From Acidobacteriota bacterium (GTDB lineage Bacteria > Acidobacteriota > Thermoanaerobaculia > Multivoradales > SZUA-115): a stretch of DNA of 64,000 bases. Within the stretch, counting starts at the first letter, position 1; the number at the start of each line of letters is the position of its first letter. Location: the NCBI GenBank assembly GCA_024277255.1, contig JAJRVQ010000170.1, positions 1 through 64,000 of the forward strand. Direction: 5' to 3'. The notes below the pieces were generated by a model. It saw only the letters and a program-made list of their open reading frames with translations. It ran no database searches and was not told the DNA's origin. Of this stretch, positions 47,461 to 56,321 are shown piece by piece. The translations under genes and the position numbers were made by a program.

Positions 47461-48519
47461 ATGCTCGTCAAGAGAATCGGGCTTCTGATCATGTTGACAG
47501 CGTTGAGTACGCTGGGTTCGAGAGCGGTTGCTCAAGGTGTAACCAGGGCGCAACTCGAGGGTGTCCTCGGGGACTTTCCGAAAGCCCCTCCTCTTCACTT
47601 GGTCGTCTTGGAGACAGACTCTGTGGAGGGTGGGGTACGGCAGCTCATAGAGTATTCAGTGGAGGAGGCAGACCCTCTCTTTGACCGTCCTGTCGACAAG
47701 GTCAGAGCCTACCTGTTCATTCCGGAACACGTCGAGGGGCAGAGGCTGCCGGCAGTCGTAGCGATCCACCAAGATGGTCCATCAACCCACCTTGGAAAGG
47801 TGGAACCCGCGGGGCTTGCGGGAGCTGAAGACCAGTACTACGGTTTGGAGTTGTTTCAGCGAGGATACGTCGTCATTTGTCCAGACCGCTACTACCATGC
47901 TGAACGGCGCCGGATTCCCGACGCGGCCAACGCACCCTCCATGATGATGCGAGATCTTGGGCTATGGCTCAAATGGGCCGGACAGCTGATCCTCTCGGGG
48001 AGAACACACTTCGGCAAAGAGATCTATGATCTCGAGCGGGCTGTGGATGTCCTCGCTACGCTGGGATTCGTCGATCAGGATCGAATCGGGGCCATCGGCC
48101 ACTCCGCGGGCGGCAATGTGCTCGTCTATTTCATGTTCATGGACGAGCGCGTCAAGGTCGGAGTTTCGTCTTGTGGATTCTACGAGTTGCTCGCGGATTT
48201 CAACGACCGCGATCACTCTTTTTCGAACTCGGTGTTCGCCATCCCTGGACTTGCAAAGATAGGGAGGTCCGCTGACTACCTGGCCTATATTGCCCCGAGA
48301 GCCGTCTTGATGACGCGGGGTCTGCACGAACTGGCAACCGACCAGGCAAGCCAGCAACACGTAGAGAAAACACGTCGGATGGAGAAGAGCGCCCGCTTTC
48401 GTTACGATCAACTCGGTGTTTCTCGAGAACTTGTGGTCCAGTACTTTGACGGTGGTCACGAGTTCCCGCGGGAGATGAGAGACGTAGCCTACAAGTGGAT
48501 CGATAGCCATCTCAAGTGA
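47461..48519 (+). CDS. Exported alpha/beta hydrolase (dienelactone-hydrolase-like)
   Basis: 352 residues from ATG 47461 (GGGAGGTG upstream). A signal peptide ('IGLLIMLTALSTLG') is followed by an alpha/beta hydrolase fold with nucleophile elbow GHSAGG and late catalytic His in 'FDGGHEFP'. The catalytic acid is not certain. It resembles acetyl-xylan esterase/dienelactone hydrolase relatives. The substrate is unknown. The ~295 nt between the IS end and this gene hold a short CCGAAA/TTTCGG hairpin near 47287-47303 and no gene I can support. Confidence 0.78.
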   Translation: MLVKRIGLLIMLTALSTLGSRAVAQGVTRAQLEGVLGDFPKAPPLHLVVLETDSVEGGVRQLIEYSVEEADPLFDRPVDKVRAYLFIPEHVEGQRLPAVVAIHQDGPSTHLGKVEPAGLAGAEDQYYGLELFQRGYVVICPDRYYHAERRRIPDAANAPSMMMRDLGLWLKWAGQLILSGRTHFGKEIYDLERAVDVLATLGFVDQDRIGAIGHSAGGNVLVYFMFMDERVKVGVSSCGFYELLADFNDRDHSFSNSVFAIPGLAKIGRSADYLAYIAPRAVLMTRGLHELATDQASQQHVEKTRRMEKSARFRYDQLGVSRELVVQYFDGGHEFPREMRDVAYKWIDSHLK

Positions 48520-48697
48520 CAGACCTCTCCTTTAGCGAGTGCCGACCCAGTGGCTGAGGCCCCGAAGAGTGAGAAGAGACTTTCCACCCGGTCTTGCGTG
48601 AAGAACTCCAACGCGCAAGTTCAGTTCGGCCGGGCCTCTAGCTCCGAGCGGCTCTCTGGCCGTGGCTCACGCTTACATCCCCAAGGAAAACCCACCA

Positions 48698-49999
48698 ATG
48701 ATGAGAAAGACACGACGGAACTGGTTCCTGGCGATGGCAGCGGTCTTCCTGGTTGCTTGGGCTGGCGACAGTCCAGCTCAGCCAGCCGGGAGCTGGGTTG
48801 GCGAAATTCGGCGCCAGGGTGGACGGATGCCGCTTCGTGTCCACTTTGGCACCGAGGAGGGCAGCGCCTCCTTGGACTTTCCCGAGTTGGGGATGAGCCG
48901 ACTTTCGGCCCCGGCAGTGATCAGCCCGGACAACCGCCTCACGCTGATGTTTCCCTTCGGCATCGGCGATGTCGAACTCGAAGAGGTGAACGGCGCGTTG
49001 GCGGGCTCGGCTGGTCGATTTGAGGTCGAACTGCGGATCGATCAACAGCCTCGACCGGAGGAAGTCCCGATCACATTCCGCAGCGGAGATCTCCGTTTGG
49101 CGGGCTCGCTTTTCCTGCCGGCCACATCCGGCCCCCATCCCGCCGTCGTGGTCGTTCCCGGCGGCGCCGGTGTCAGTCGAGCGTCCAACAGAGCCTACTA
49201 TGGATGGGGCGACTTGCTGTCGCGTTGGGGCTTCGCCGTCCTGTTGTATGACAAGCGGGGCTGCGGAGAGTCGGAGGGGGAGTGGAGGAGCGCCAGTTTC
49301 GATGCTCTGGCCGGCGACGCCGTTGCGGCGGTGGATTTCTTGCGGGCGCGAGACGATATTCTGGCCAACCATGTCAGTTTGCTAGGGCGAAGCCAGGCGG
49401 GATGGATCATCCCGATGGTCGCGACCCAGACCCAGGTCGCTTCACTCGTCTTGATCGCCGCGCCCGCGGTCGATCCTGCTACCGCCGAGTTGCAGGTTAT
49501 CGAGCACGAGTTCCGAGATGACGGCTACTCGGAGGCTGTGATCAAAGACGCCCTGACCCACATGCGGCTTTACTTCTATGTGGTCCGCACCGGTCGCGGC
49601 TTTGAGGAACTGGTCCACTCCTCGAAGGCGGTCAATGAACAGCCGTGGGGCGACTTCGTGTACCGTGTGGAGAAGCCCGAAGAACTCCGCTGGTGGCGTC
49701 TCGTCGACAATCATGACCCCCGCAAGTACCTGCGCGGCGGGCTACCACCGACTCTCGCCCTTTACGGCGGTCACGATCTCGTCATTCCACCGATCGAAAA
49801 CGCGGAGAAGTTGCGACGGTTGCTCGCAGAAGGGGGCACGCCGGTGACGCTACGCGTCTACCCGGAAGGCGACCACCGGATCGAAATACCCTCCAGGGAG
49901 CTAGAGGATGAGACCTTCCGTTTTCCACGACTCGCGCCGGGGATGCTCCGGGATGTGGAGAAATTTCTGCATGAAAACGGTGGTCCAGCACCTCACTAG
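48698..49999 (+). CDS. Exported alpha/beta hydrolase with N-terminal beta domain
   Basis: 433 residues from ATG 48698. A signal peptide ('FLAMAAVFLVAWAGDSPAQ') is followed by a ~110-residue beta-rich domain and an alpha/beta hydrolase with oxyanion/elbow motif 'LLGRSQAGWI', acid region 'YGGHDLVIPP' and His in 'YPEGDHRIEI'. The layout matches 'S9/acyl-CoA thioester hydrolase-like' secreted esterases. The substrate is unknown. Confidence 0.78.
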   Translation: MMRKTRRNWFLAMAAVFLVAWAGDSPAQPAGSWVGEIRRQGGRMPLRVHFGTEEGSASLDFPELGMSRLSAPAVISPDNRLTLMFPFGIGDVELEEVNGALAGSAGRFEVELRIDQQPRPEEVPITFRSGDLRLAGSLFLPATSGPHPAVVVVPGGAGVSRASNRAYYGWGDLLSRWGFAVLLYDKRGCGESEGEWRSASFDALAGDAVAAVDFLRARDDILANHVSLLGRSQAGWIIPMVATQTQVASLVLIAAPAVDPATAELQVIEHEFRDDGYSEAVIKDALTHMRLYFYVVRTGRGFEELVHSSKAVNEQPWGDFVYRVEKPEELRWWRLVDNHDPRKYLRGGLPPTLALYGGHDLVIPPIENAEKLRRLLAEGGTPVTLRVYPEGDHRIEIPSRELEDETFRFPRLAPGMLRDVEKFLHENGGPAPH

Positions 50000-50092
50000 G
50001 AACAGCCGCTGTTGCAGGCTCATCAGGTAGACTACTCCAGCAGCGCACAGCGCAGCACGACGCCGATGCTGACCATTGGATGGGAGGACGGC

Positions 50093-50326
50093 ATGAACTG
50101 CCCAGCGTGTGGAACGAAGATGGCTCCGGGTTCTTTCGAGGTGCGAGGGACCTTCTTGCGTTTTCTCGTCGTCGGCCTCTCGTGGCAGAGTCTGTGGTTT
50201 CGACCTCAGCTTCCCGGTGAGCCACTCCGGCCCCCTCTTCCTGTTCTCTCCAGGGGAGATGGCCCGCGCCGTGGCTGGCTCTGCCACGAGTGCCAGACGA
50301 GCGTCATAGAAGGTCCGGGCGATTGA
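50093..50326 (+). CDS. Small zinc-ribbon protein (DUF6487/PF20097-like)
   Basis: 77 residues from ATG 50093, with GGAGG 5 nt upstream. 'MNCPACGTKMAPGSFEVRG' and 'GWLCHECQTSVIEG' give two CxxC knuckles of a zinc ribbon around an aromatic-rich middle. Such proteins are common as single small genes with unknown function. Confidence 0.72.
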   Translation: MNCPACGTKMAPGSFEVRGTFLRFLVVGLSWQSLWFRPQLPGEPLRPPLPVLSRGDGPRRGWLCHECQTSVIEGPGD

Positions 50327-50411
50327 TCCCGACTCAAAGAGGTCGCAACCTGAACTGCGCTAGCGACTTGACTGACACTCTTCTGGACAGATCGTGGTTT
50401 AGACTCGGATC

Positions 50412-50615
50412 GTGCTGAGGACCGTGAAAGCCGAGATTGACGAAGAAGGCCGGATCCGGCCCGATGAGGATGTGCCTCTGGAGCCGGGAACAAAAGTGCT
50501 GATTACCTTCCTCGGCGATGTGACCGAGGCGTCCTTGTTGAGTGAACGGTCGCTTTCGGCGGACTGGTTGCGCCTGGAGGAAGATGAGGCGTGGTCACAC
50601 TTGAATCAGGCGTAG
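50412..50615 (+). CDS. Antitoxin of a MazF-like module
   Basis: 67 residues. 'VKAEIDEEGRIRPDEDVPLEPGTKVLITFL' then 'LLSERSLSADWLRLEEDEAWSHL' is the pattern of small antitoxins with a short swapped-hairpin DNA-binding start and a C-terminal 'ALLSE.ALA.DW...EED.AW' block. The toxin frame begins inside its 3' end (GTG 50591). As the toxin is interrupted, this antitoxin may now be without a working partner. Confidence 0.75.
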   Translation: MLRTVKAEIDEEGRIRPDEDVPLEPGTKVLITFLGDVTEASLLSERSLSADWLRLEEDEAWSHLNQA

Positions 50616-51107
50616 TCGTCCTCTTCCGTTTCCCGTTCTCCGATCTGTCCGCGTCTAAGTTCCGCCCGGCAGTAGTTCTGGCTCATGCAGGCGGCCCGGA
50701 CTGGGTGCTGTGTCAGGTTACGAGTGTCCCGTCCGGTTGATTCGGTAGACACCGAGAGAGTCGAGGCGCCCGCTGGGCTTTGGCGTCGCGACGCAGTCAT
50801 AGCAGGGCTATGGCGAGGAGCGACAACGTCGCACAGCGGGATGCATCGGCTCTCGAATGGCAGCGAATTAACCGGACGGGACACCAACAATCCATACGGA
50901 GACCCGCGGGCGGTGCCGCTTCTGGATGCGGCCTTCGTATCCGGCGGGCTTCGCCGCGCCAGTTTCGCGCGGCCGGGCAAACTCTTCACCGCGAGCCGGT
51001 CGATTGTTGAAAGGACTGTGGGTAGGCTCACCTCCACTGCTCTGAGGAGCCTCGTCGAGGCGGTGGTGGGCGTTCTTCATGGCGGTGTCAGGGAAGAAGA
51101 TCGCTAG
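50591..51107 (+). pseudogene. MazF/PemK-like toxin interrupted by a MITE
   Basis: The N-terminal part (GTG 50591 to about 50723) reads 'VVVLFRFPFSDLSASKFRPA' and 'DWVLCQVTS', the MazF/PemK start. The C-terminal part resumes after 50884 with 'NNPYGDPRAVPLLDAAF', 'LRRASFARPGKLFTASRSIV' and 'VGRLTSTALRSLVEAVV'. Between them lie 161 nt with inverted ends. The upstream frame stops at TGA 50738 inside the insert, so no full toxin is made. It would have been an mRNA endoribonuclease. Confidence 0.8.
50724..50884. mobile_element. 161-bp MITE with 21-bp terminal inverted repeats
   Basis: The ends GTGTCCCGTCCGGTT(G/A)ATTCG match each other inverted at 20 of 21 positions. The interior has no transposase. 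It splits the toxin gene exactly at both TIR edges. A clear target-site duplication is not visible. Confidence 0.8.
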
Positions 51108-51180
51108 CCCATTGGCACAGCGGGCTCGGGCCTTCGATGCCACCGAAATGCGAGCCGAGTCATACCGGTCCGCACCGTAC

Positions 51181-54100
51181 CTAGATTCCCCTAAGCTCAA
51201 CCCCCTTCTTACGATTCTCGGCTCTCTGAAGTTCCTGCCCGGCGATCTCCATCCCGTGGCGGGCAGTTTCGGCTAGCTCGTCAGCTTCTCGGGTGAAAGC
51301 GGCGAAGGCGTCGATCCACTCTTGCCAGTGTTGGGATCCGTAGCCAACGATGGAGTGGCCGTGTGTCCATATAGTGTGATCAGCGATCTCGCGCGGGGAG
51401 TATCCGTGTTCCAGTGCGAGGCGAGCCTTCTTTGCCCAAATCTCGTCCGGGATGCCACCCAGGCCGCGGAGGTGGTATTCGGCGAGATGATCCAGGGAGA
51501 GGAGATGGCGAAAGACCTCCAGATGATCGCCAACCACCAGCGGTACCAGAAAGTATGCTGCGCTGCCTGGCAACAGCCAGTCGAGCATGGAGATTCTCGC
51601 CGCTGGCTCCAGCGCTTTCACCGTGGCTCGGACGACCTCTCTGTGCGTATTCGACTCCAGGCTCTCATCGTTCCGTCGGCGCAATAACCAGTCATAGGAG
51701 AGAGCTGGATCGGCCGCTAGAATCTGGCGGAGCCAGTAGCCGGTACCACTGTCAGGTAGGTCGGCGGGGCTGCGGAGAATGGCCTCTCGCCAGGGGTCGG
51801 AGAGCTCCGGTCGGATGGTGCCCTGGGGGTTGGAGGCCCACTCGCCGACAGCCGCGTTGATGGCGATCTCGCGGCGGGGATGTTCGAGCAGACGAAGCAG
51901 AGTCGGAATCGGGACTTCGTTCCTGAGAACCAGCGTTTCGACGCTGTTCGGGTAGAGCTGAGGGTGTGACAGCGCGCGTTCTAGCAGCTGAGGTGGCGGA
52001 TGGGCCATGGTCAGGAGTAACGAAACCGCGTGCGAGGCGAGGTTATCCCGATCCAGCATGCCAGCAAGCTGCTCTTCCGCGGGCACCTCTTCGTCCCGGA
52101 GTCGCTCCGCGAAGGGGACAACCAGGTCACCGGCGAGGTCCGCGTTGGCGAAGTTCGCCAGCCATTCCTCTGGATTGGCCACGGTTGTGGCGAGTTGCTG
52201 GCACAGCAATGGGGTGAGACGAGGCCATTGCCGCTGTAGCCACCGAGCTTCCCACTCCAACTCGACGAGCCGAGCCGCCACCTCTACCGGTTGCCCGAGG
52301 CACCACTCCTTGGCGAGCGCCTCAACGGCGACGCCGCGTTCCTGCTGCCGTCGTTGCCAATTCTCCGGGTTGTCGTGGCTGTCGTCGGGGAAGAGGCGCT
52401 CAAAGTCTGGATCTTTGGGTAGATTGAGGGAGATGTCGAGTCTGCTCGCCAACCGTTGCAGGCGAGCGGCCATGCCGGTGGAGTTCTTCGCCTTGGGGGC
52501 TAGGTCGCGCAGAATCTCTCGCGCGAGATCGTCCATTGTCGCTTGGTCTTCCTCCGAGGGCAGAACCGCTGGCGTGAGTCGGTCCGGGATTCTCAGGGTC
52601 TCCACCGTCTCGCTTACTCTGCGAAGCAGATCTGGATCGAGCCGGTCGAGTAGCGAACGGTAACGGCGCCAAATCTCGCCCAGCTGGTGGAGGGCGGTAC
52701 CGGAAAGGAGGCCCCACTCCATGGTGACTCTACTGCCGTACCCGGGGTCACTCGTCATCACCTTGAGACTAGGTGAGAGCGTTGCCAGGAGTGCCCTAAC
52801 AGCGATGTCGTAGTCGCCTCCTCGTTGGTGATAATTCTCGGCCTCACGGGCTACAAGCTTCCTTCGGCGCAGGGGTTGCGAACCCTCCACCAGCCCGTCC
52901 TGCATCCAATCTTGAAGAATCCGCAGCGGATGGTGTGGTTGCGAGTGCAAGGGGCCCGATGCCTCTTCGGCGGCGGCCAGGAGGTAAGGGATGGCCACCT
53001 CCGGTGCCACCACGAGGGCTACCGGTGTGAGCTCCATGGGGCTCGGGGCGTTGTCCAGCACCCACTGCGTATCCTCGGGTCGGAACTGCATCCAGGCGAC
53101 CCAAACTCGGAGAGCGGAGGACTTTGCGACGCGCTCTCGAAGCTCGTCGGGAGGGTGGATTGGCGCCTCTTCGGTCCGGGCGCGAAGCGCGGCGAGAAGC
53201 AGCGCCTCGGTGGCGGAGTCTTCGCTCGTGGCCTGGGCGAGTAGGGGGCGCGGGTCAAGGACCGGGGGCTCGGTACGCAAGAAGTTGGCGGCGATGAGGG
53301 AAGAGCGCAGCGGTTCTGGATCCACCCGCAGACGTTGGTCATGAAGCTGGGTGAGGAGGCCGCCGTGGGCCATCGAGGCAGTCGCTGTCGCCACGGAGGC
53401 GTGGTCGAGACGTAGGAAAGCCGCCACCTCCTCGATGGCGAATCCCGCCGTGCCACCCACGGCGAAGCAGGCCAAAAGGATCTGGAAGTTCTCTCCCGCG
53501 ATGGGAGTGAATAGGCTGACCAAATGGCGTCGCAGCCGGCTGCCAGAGAGGATCTCATTCCATTCGTCCCGTTTGCTGACGAGAACCAAACTGGCCAGTG
53601 TTGCCGCGAGCCCCGGTTTGTTGGCCGCTTGGGTCACGAGGTCGCGCAGAATGGAGGAAGGATCTGAGAAGCCCTGCCGGCGCAACGCTTCTTCGTCGAT
53701 TCCAGCGAGGCTGTAGAGATTGACCAGGTGATCGCGGGTGAGCAGCTCCAACTTGCGGATCTGGGAGCTGGGCAGAGAACCGAGCCTCTCGGCGAGATCA
53801 TCGCAGGCACCCGGCCAGGTCACAGCAAGAATCGAAAAGTCACCGATTCCTTGTTGGCGAATCCGTTGCAGTGTCTCGATCCGTTCGAGCTTCACATGAG
53901 CGTCGTCGACGATGAGGATTTTGGGCTGTCGATCGCGGATCTCGCCGGCGATCTCTGCCGCGTCGTCCGATTCCACGAAGAGCGCTTCAGCGCAGGCTGC
54001 CCAGCGGTGGAGGAGGAAGGTCTTGCCGCTTCCCGGCTGGCCACTGACGAGACGATTGCCTTCGGTGGTGTTGAGCCATTTGAGGTCCGCTTCCCGGCCG

Positions 54101-54621
54101 ATCAGCTCAATCTCGAAGAAGGGACGGTGGTTCGTCGGTACCGCGGTGAGTGCCGGCGGTGGGCCTGAGATCCCGAGAAGCTCCCTGCACCAACGGCTGT
54201 CTCGATAGAGCAGCTCGGCGAGCCGCTCGCGGTCGAAGATCTGAACGAGGGTGAAACCACGCTCCCGTGCAGCCTCTTCCAGCCGAGTCCGAGCCCGGGG
54301 CGAAACCTCGCGCGAGGTCACCAGGATGACCTTGCGGCGCGGCAACCCATCCTTGAGGTAGGAATCGAGGCTCTCTCGGAGATTTCTGGCAAAGTCTTTG
54401 GCCGTCGTGCATACGACGGGGAAGACTTCGGCCTCGCCGTCGAAAACGGCGCCGTCTCGACCGCTGTCTTTGCCGCGCGGCGCGATGGGGACCAGACCGG
54501 GAATCTCTCGTGCCAGCAGGTGGCAAGCCGCCCGTTGAAAGATCTTCCAGTTCAGCGGGCCGTCGAGACCTTCCAGGATCTTGTGGAGGTAAGGATCTCT
54601 GATCGAGCAGTCCGAACTCAT
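51181..54621 (-). CDS. Nuclease-STAND NTPase (Avs-like anti-phage protein)
   Basis: 1146 residues. The N-terminal ~150 residues look like a PD-(D/E)xK restriction-type nuclease ('GKDSGRDGAVF', acidic cluster, then 'VVCTTAKD' with Lys 75). A STAND-type NTPase follows: Walker A 'GQPGSGKT' (194-201) and Walker B 'ILIVDD' (235-240). The remaining ~700 residues are helical, repeat-like and probably form the sensor. This is the layout of Avs (AVAST) proteins, which bind a phage protein, oligomerise and switch on the nuclease. It starts 10 nt after the nucleotidyltransferase gene. Exact Avs class is not assigned. Confidence 0.75.
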   Translation of the reverse strand: MSSDCSIRDPYLHKILEGLDGPLNWKIFQRAACHLLAREIPGLVPIAPRGKDSGRDGAVFDGEAEVFPVVCTTAKDFARNLRESLDSYLKDGLPRRKVILVTSREVSPRARTRLEEAARERGFTLVQIFDRERLAELLYRDSRWCRELLGISGPPPALTAVPTNHRPFFEIELIGREADLKWLNTTEGNRLVSGQPGSGKTFLLHRWAACAEALFVESDDAAEIAGEIRDRQPKILIVDDAHVKLERIETLQRIRQQGIGDFSILAVTWPGACDDLAERLGSLPSSQIRKLELLTRDHLVNLYSLAGIDEEALRRQGFSDPSSILRDLVTQAANKPGLAATLASLVLVSKRDEWNEILSGSRLRRHLVSLFTPIAGENFQILLACFAVGGTAGFAIEEVAAFLRLDHASVATATASMAHGGLLTQLHDQRLRVDPEPLRSSLIAANFLRTEPPVLDPRPLLAQATSEDSATEALLLAALRARTEEAPIHPPDELRERVAKSSALRVWVAWMQFRPEDTQWVLDNAPSPMELTPVALVVAPEVAIPYLLAAAEEASGPLHSQPHHPLRILQDWMQDGLVEGSQPLRRRKLVAREAENYHQRGGDYDIAVRALLATLSPSLKVMTSDPGYGSRVTMEWGLLSGTALHQLGEIWRRYRSLLDRLDPDLLRRVSETVETLRIPDRLTPAVLPSEEDQATMDDLAREILRDLAPKAKNSTGMAARLQRLASRLDISLNLPKDPDFERLFPDDSHDNPENWQRRQQERGVAVEALAKEWCLGQPVEVAARLVELEWEARWLQRQWPRLTPLLCQQLATTVANPEEWLANFANADLAGDLVVPFAERLRDEEVPAEEQLAGMLDRDNLASHAVSLLLTMAHPPPQLLERALSHPQLYPNSVETLVLRNEVPIPTLLRLLEHPRREIAINAAVGEWASNPQGTIRPELSDPWREAILRSPADLPDSGTGYWLRQILAADPALSYDWLLRRRNDESLESNTHREVVRATVKALEPAARISMLDWLLPGSAAYFLVPLVVGDHLEVFRHLLSLDHLAEYHLRGLGGIPDEIWAKKARLALEHGYSPREIADHTIWTHGHSIVGYGSQHWQEWIDAFAAFTREADELAETARHGMEIAGQELQRAENRKKGVELRGI

Positions 54622-54631
54622 GGCGGGTGAC

Positions 54632-55222
54632 TCAAGCTTTCAGCAGCCGGGCTAGCTCGACTTGGAGGTTCTTTTCTCCCGAGTACCCTCTGCGTTCAAT
54701 CAGATCGATGGCTTCCCTGGCGGTGGCGAGATCACTCTCGCTGGCATGCTGGAGGAGTTGGTAGGCGTCATCGTAGTCTCGCTTCCTCTTGGGACCGGCG
54801 GCGAGGAGCTTCATGGCGATGAGGTGACCGATCGAGGCCACGGGTGGTTGCAGGCCAGGCAGTATCTCTATGTGGGTTGCCGCGGCCACGATTTCAGGCT
54901 CAATCCCGGAGCTGGCGAGAAGCAGATCAACCATGACCTCCCGCGAAGCGGGCGGTGGTGGACGAAGGCGAAGAGTCGACAACCTGCCGGTGGATCGGTG
55001 TTCGAGGTGTTGAAAGGTCTGATAGCCGAGCTGAAGAAAGGAGGCTCCAATCTTCTCGGCTTCGGTGTCGTCGGCGACCGCGATTACCACATCGACGTCC
55101 TTTGTGGTCCGAGGAGCGGTGCGGAGGGAAACGGCGATTCCACCGACCAGTGCCCACTTCAACCGCAAACGTTGGATGTCACGTTCGGCGCGCCTGAGGG
55201 TCCCGACCAGGTTGCTGGGCAT
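54632..55222 (-). CDS. AbiEii-like nucleotidyltransferase
   Basis: 196 residues from ATG 55222, 5 nt after the stop of the small upstream gene. 'LKWALVGGIAVSLRTAPRTTKDVDVVI' gives the GG...DVD active site of the AbiEii/DUF1814-type nucleotidyltransferase fold. 'IGHLIAMKLLAAGPKRKRDYDDAYQLL' is a typical second block. Such enzymes act as toxins by adding nucleotides to tRNA, or as parts of phage defence. It is placed between a small protein and the STAND nuclease in one operon. Confidence 0.8.
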   Translation of the reverse strand: MPSNLVGTLRRAERDIQRLRLKWALVGGIAVSLRTAPRTTKDVDVVIAVADDTEAEKIGASFLQLGYQTFQHLEHRSTGRLSTLRLRPPPPASREVMVDLLLASSGIEPEIVAAATHIEILPGLQPPVASIGHLIAMKLLAAGPKRKRDYDDAYQLLQHASESDLATAREAIDLIERRGYSGEKNLQVELARLLKA

Positions 55223-55227
55223 GACCG

Positions 55228-55440
55228 CTAAGACCGAGAGTTCGAGGGCCGAATCACTTCGTGATCGGGAGGAATCTCGTTTTGAAGCCATTCCCGAAGC
55301 CGCGCAGCGATCTCCCTCTCGTCGGCCTGAGGATTTCGCCGCCGAAGGTTCTGACGCATGATGGCTTTTGCCGTCTCGAAGAGGTCGACAACGCCCTCCA
55401 TTCGGTCTTGGTACTTAGACTCTGCGATTGACTCCGTCAT
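55228..55440 (-). CDS. Small putative antitoxin upstream of the nucleotidyltransferase
   Basis: 70 residues, helical and charged ('LFETAKAIMRQNLRRRNPQADEREIAARLREWLQNE'). This pattern is common in small proteins encoded directly before AbiEii-type nucleotidyltransferases. The tight spacing (5 nt) and operon order suggest an antitoxin or chaperone. No DNA-binding motif is obvious. Confidence 0.65.
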   Translation of the reverse strand: MTESIAESKYQDRMEGVVDLFETAKAIMRQNLRRRNPQADEREIAARLREWLQNEIPPDHEVIRPSNSRS

Positions 55441-55476
55441 GGCTCTATTCTACCGCCTCGCGCCCCAGCGAACGGG

Positions 55477-56313
55477 CTACTTCTCCCGGGCCAACACCCG
55501 ATTCAACACCGCCGCCAGCCGGACACCGGCTTGCCGTAGCCGCTTCTCGACCACCGGCAGGTTTCGTTGGTAGTACTCGTCGCCGAGGTCGTCGCCGGCT
55601 TGGGCGGCGTAGGCGTGGCTGCGGGCAAGATCGAAGGACTCTTGGGCCCAGTCGAGCGGAGTGCTGTCGCCCCAAATCCGTCTTTCCTCGTCCGTGGTCT
55701 TGCGGTCTAGGGTTTTGGCCCGGTAGCGCCAGCTGCGGAAGGTCCGCCAGGAGAGGCTGGCTTCGATGATCGAAGTGTCCCACAGGGCGTGCAGGTTGAC
55801 TGCCTCGCCGTAGAAGGTGACCAGCAGCCGGTTGCCGCCGCGGTCGGCGGCATAGCTGGCGTGGAGTGGTTGGTGGACGTCGCCGATGAAGTGGGCGAGA
55901 AACTTGAGCGCCTCGCGACGCTCGGCGAGGGAGCGCTGCCGGTCGGCGAGTTCGTCGCGGAACCGTTCGATGGCCCGCACCACGCAGCCACGAGGTGGAC
56001 AGTCCTGGTTGAGGTCGATGTCTTCAGCGCCCTCGGCGCCGTTGATGTAGTGCAGCGGAGCGGCCCAGCTGTAGGACTCGTTGGCGCGAATCCGGTCGGC
56101 CCAGGTGGAGGCGTAGGCGAGGGTCTTGTCGTCCCCGCGCAGGAGCCGACTGACTTCCGAGCGTGCCTCGCTCGTCAGGTTACGCCAGGCGATCTCGCCG
56201 ACGATCTGGTGTCCGGTGGCGCCCCAAGCGGTGGCGGGTCGGGGCAGGGCGATCACCGCCAGCAGGAGGAGCAGAGGTACGATGTGGAAAGGCAGGCGTG
56301 TTTTTCGCAGCAT
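55477..56313 (-). CDS. S1/P1-type secreted nuclease
   Basis: 278 residues. The signal peptide ends in 'TAWG', leaving Trp as the N-terminal zinc ligand, as in nuclease P1. Further ligands are seen in 'GATGHQIVGEIA', 'STWADRIR', 'LHYINGA', 'HFIGDVHQPLHASYAADRGGN' and 'NLHALWDTSII'. It cuts single-stranded DNA and RNA and removes 3' phosphates, in the periplasm or outside the cell. It follows the aldehyde dehydrogenase gene by 8 nt. Confidence 0.92.
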   Translation of the reverse strand: MLRKTRLPFHIVPLLLLLAVIALPRPATAWGATGHQIVGEIAWRNLTSEARSEVSRLLRGDDKTLAYASTWADRIRANESYSWAAPLHYINGAEGAEDIDLNQDCPPRGCVVRAIERFRDELADRQRSLAERREALKFLAHFIGDVHQPLHASYAADRGGNRLLVTFYGEAVNLHALWDTSIIEASLSWRTFRSWRYRAKTLDRKTTDEERRIWGDSTPLDWAQESFDLARSHAYAAQAGDDLGDEYYQRNLPVVEKRLRQAGVRLAAVLNRVLAREK

Positions 56314-56321
56314 GGTTTCGC

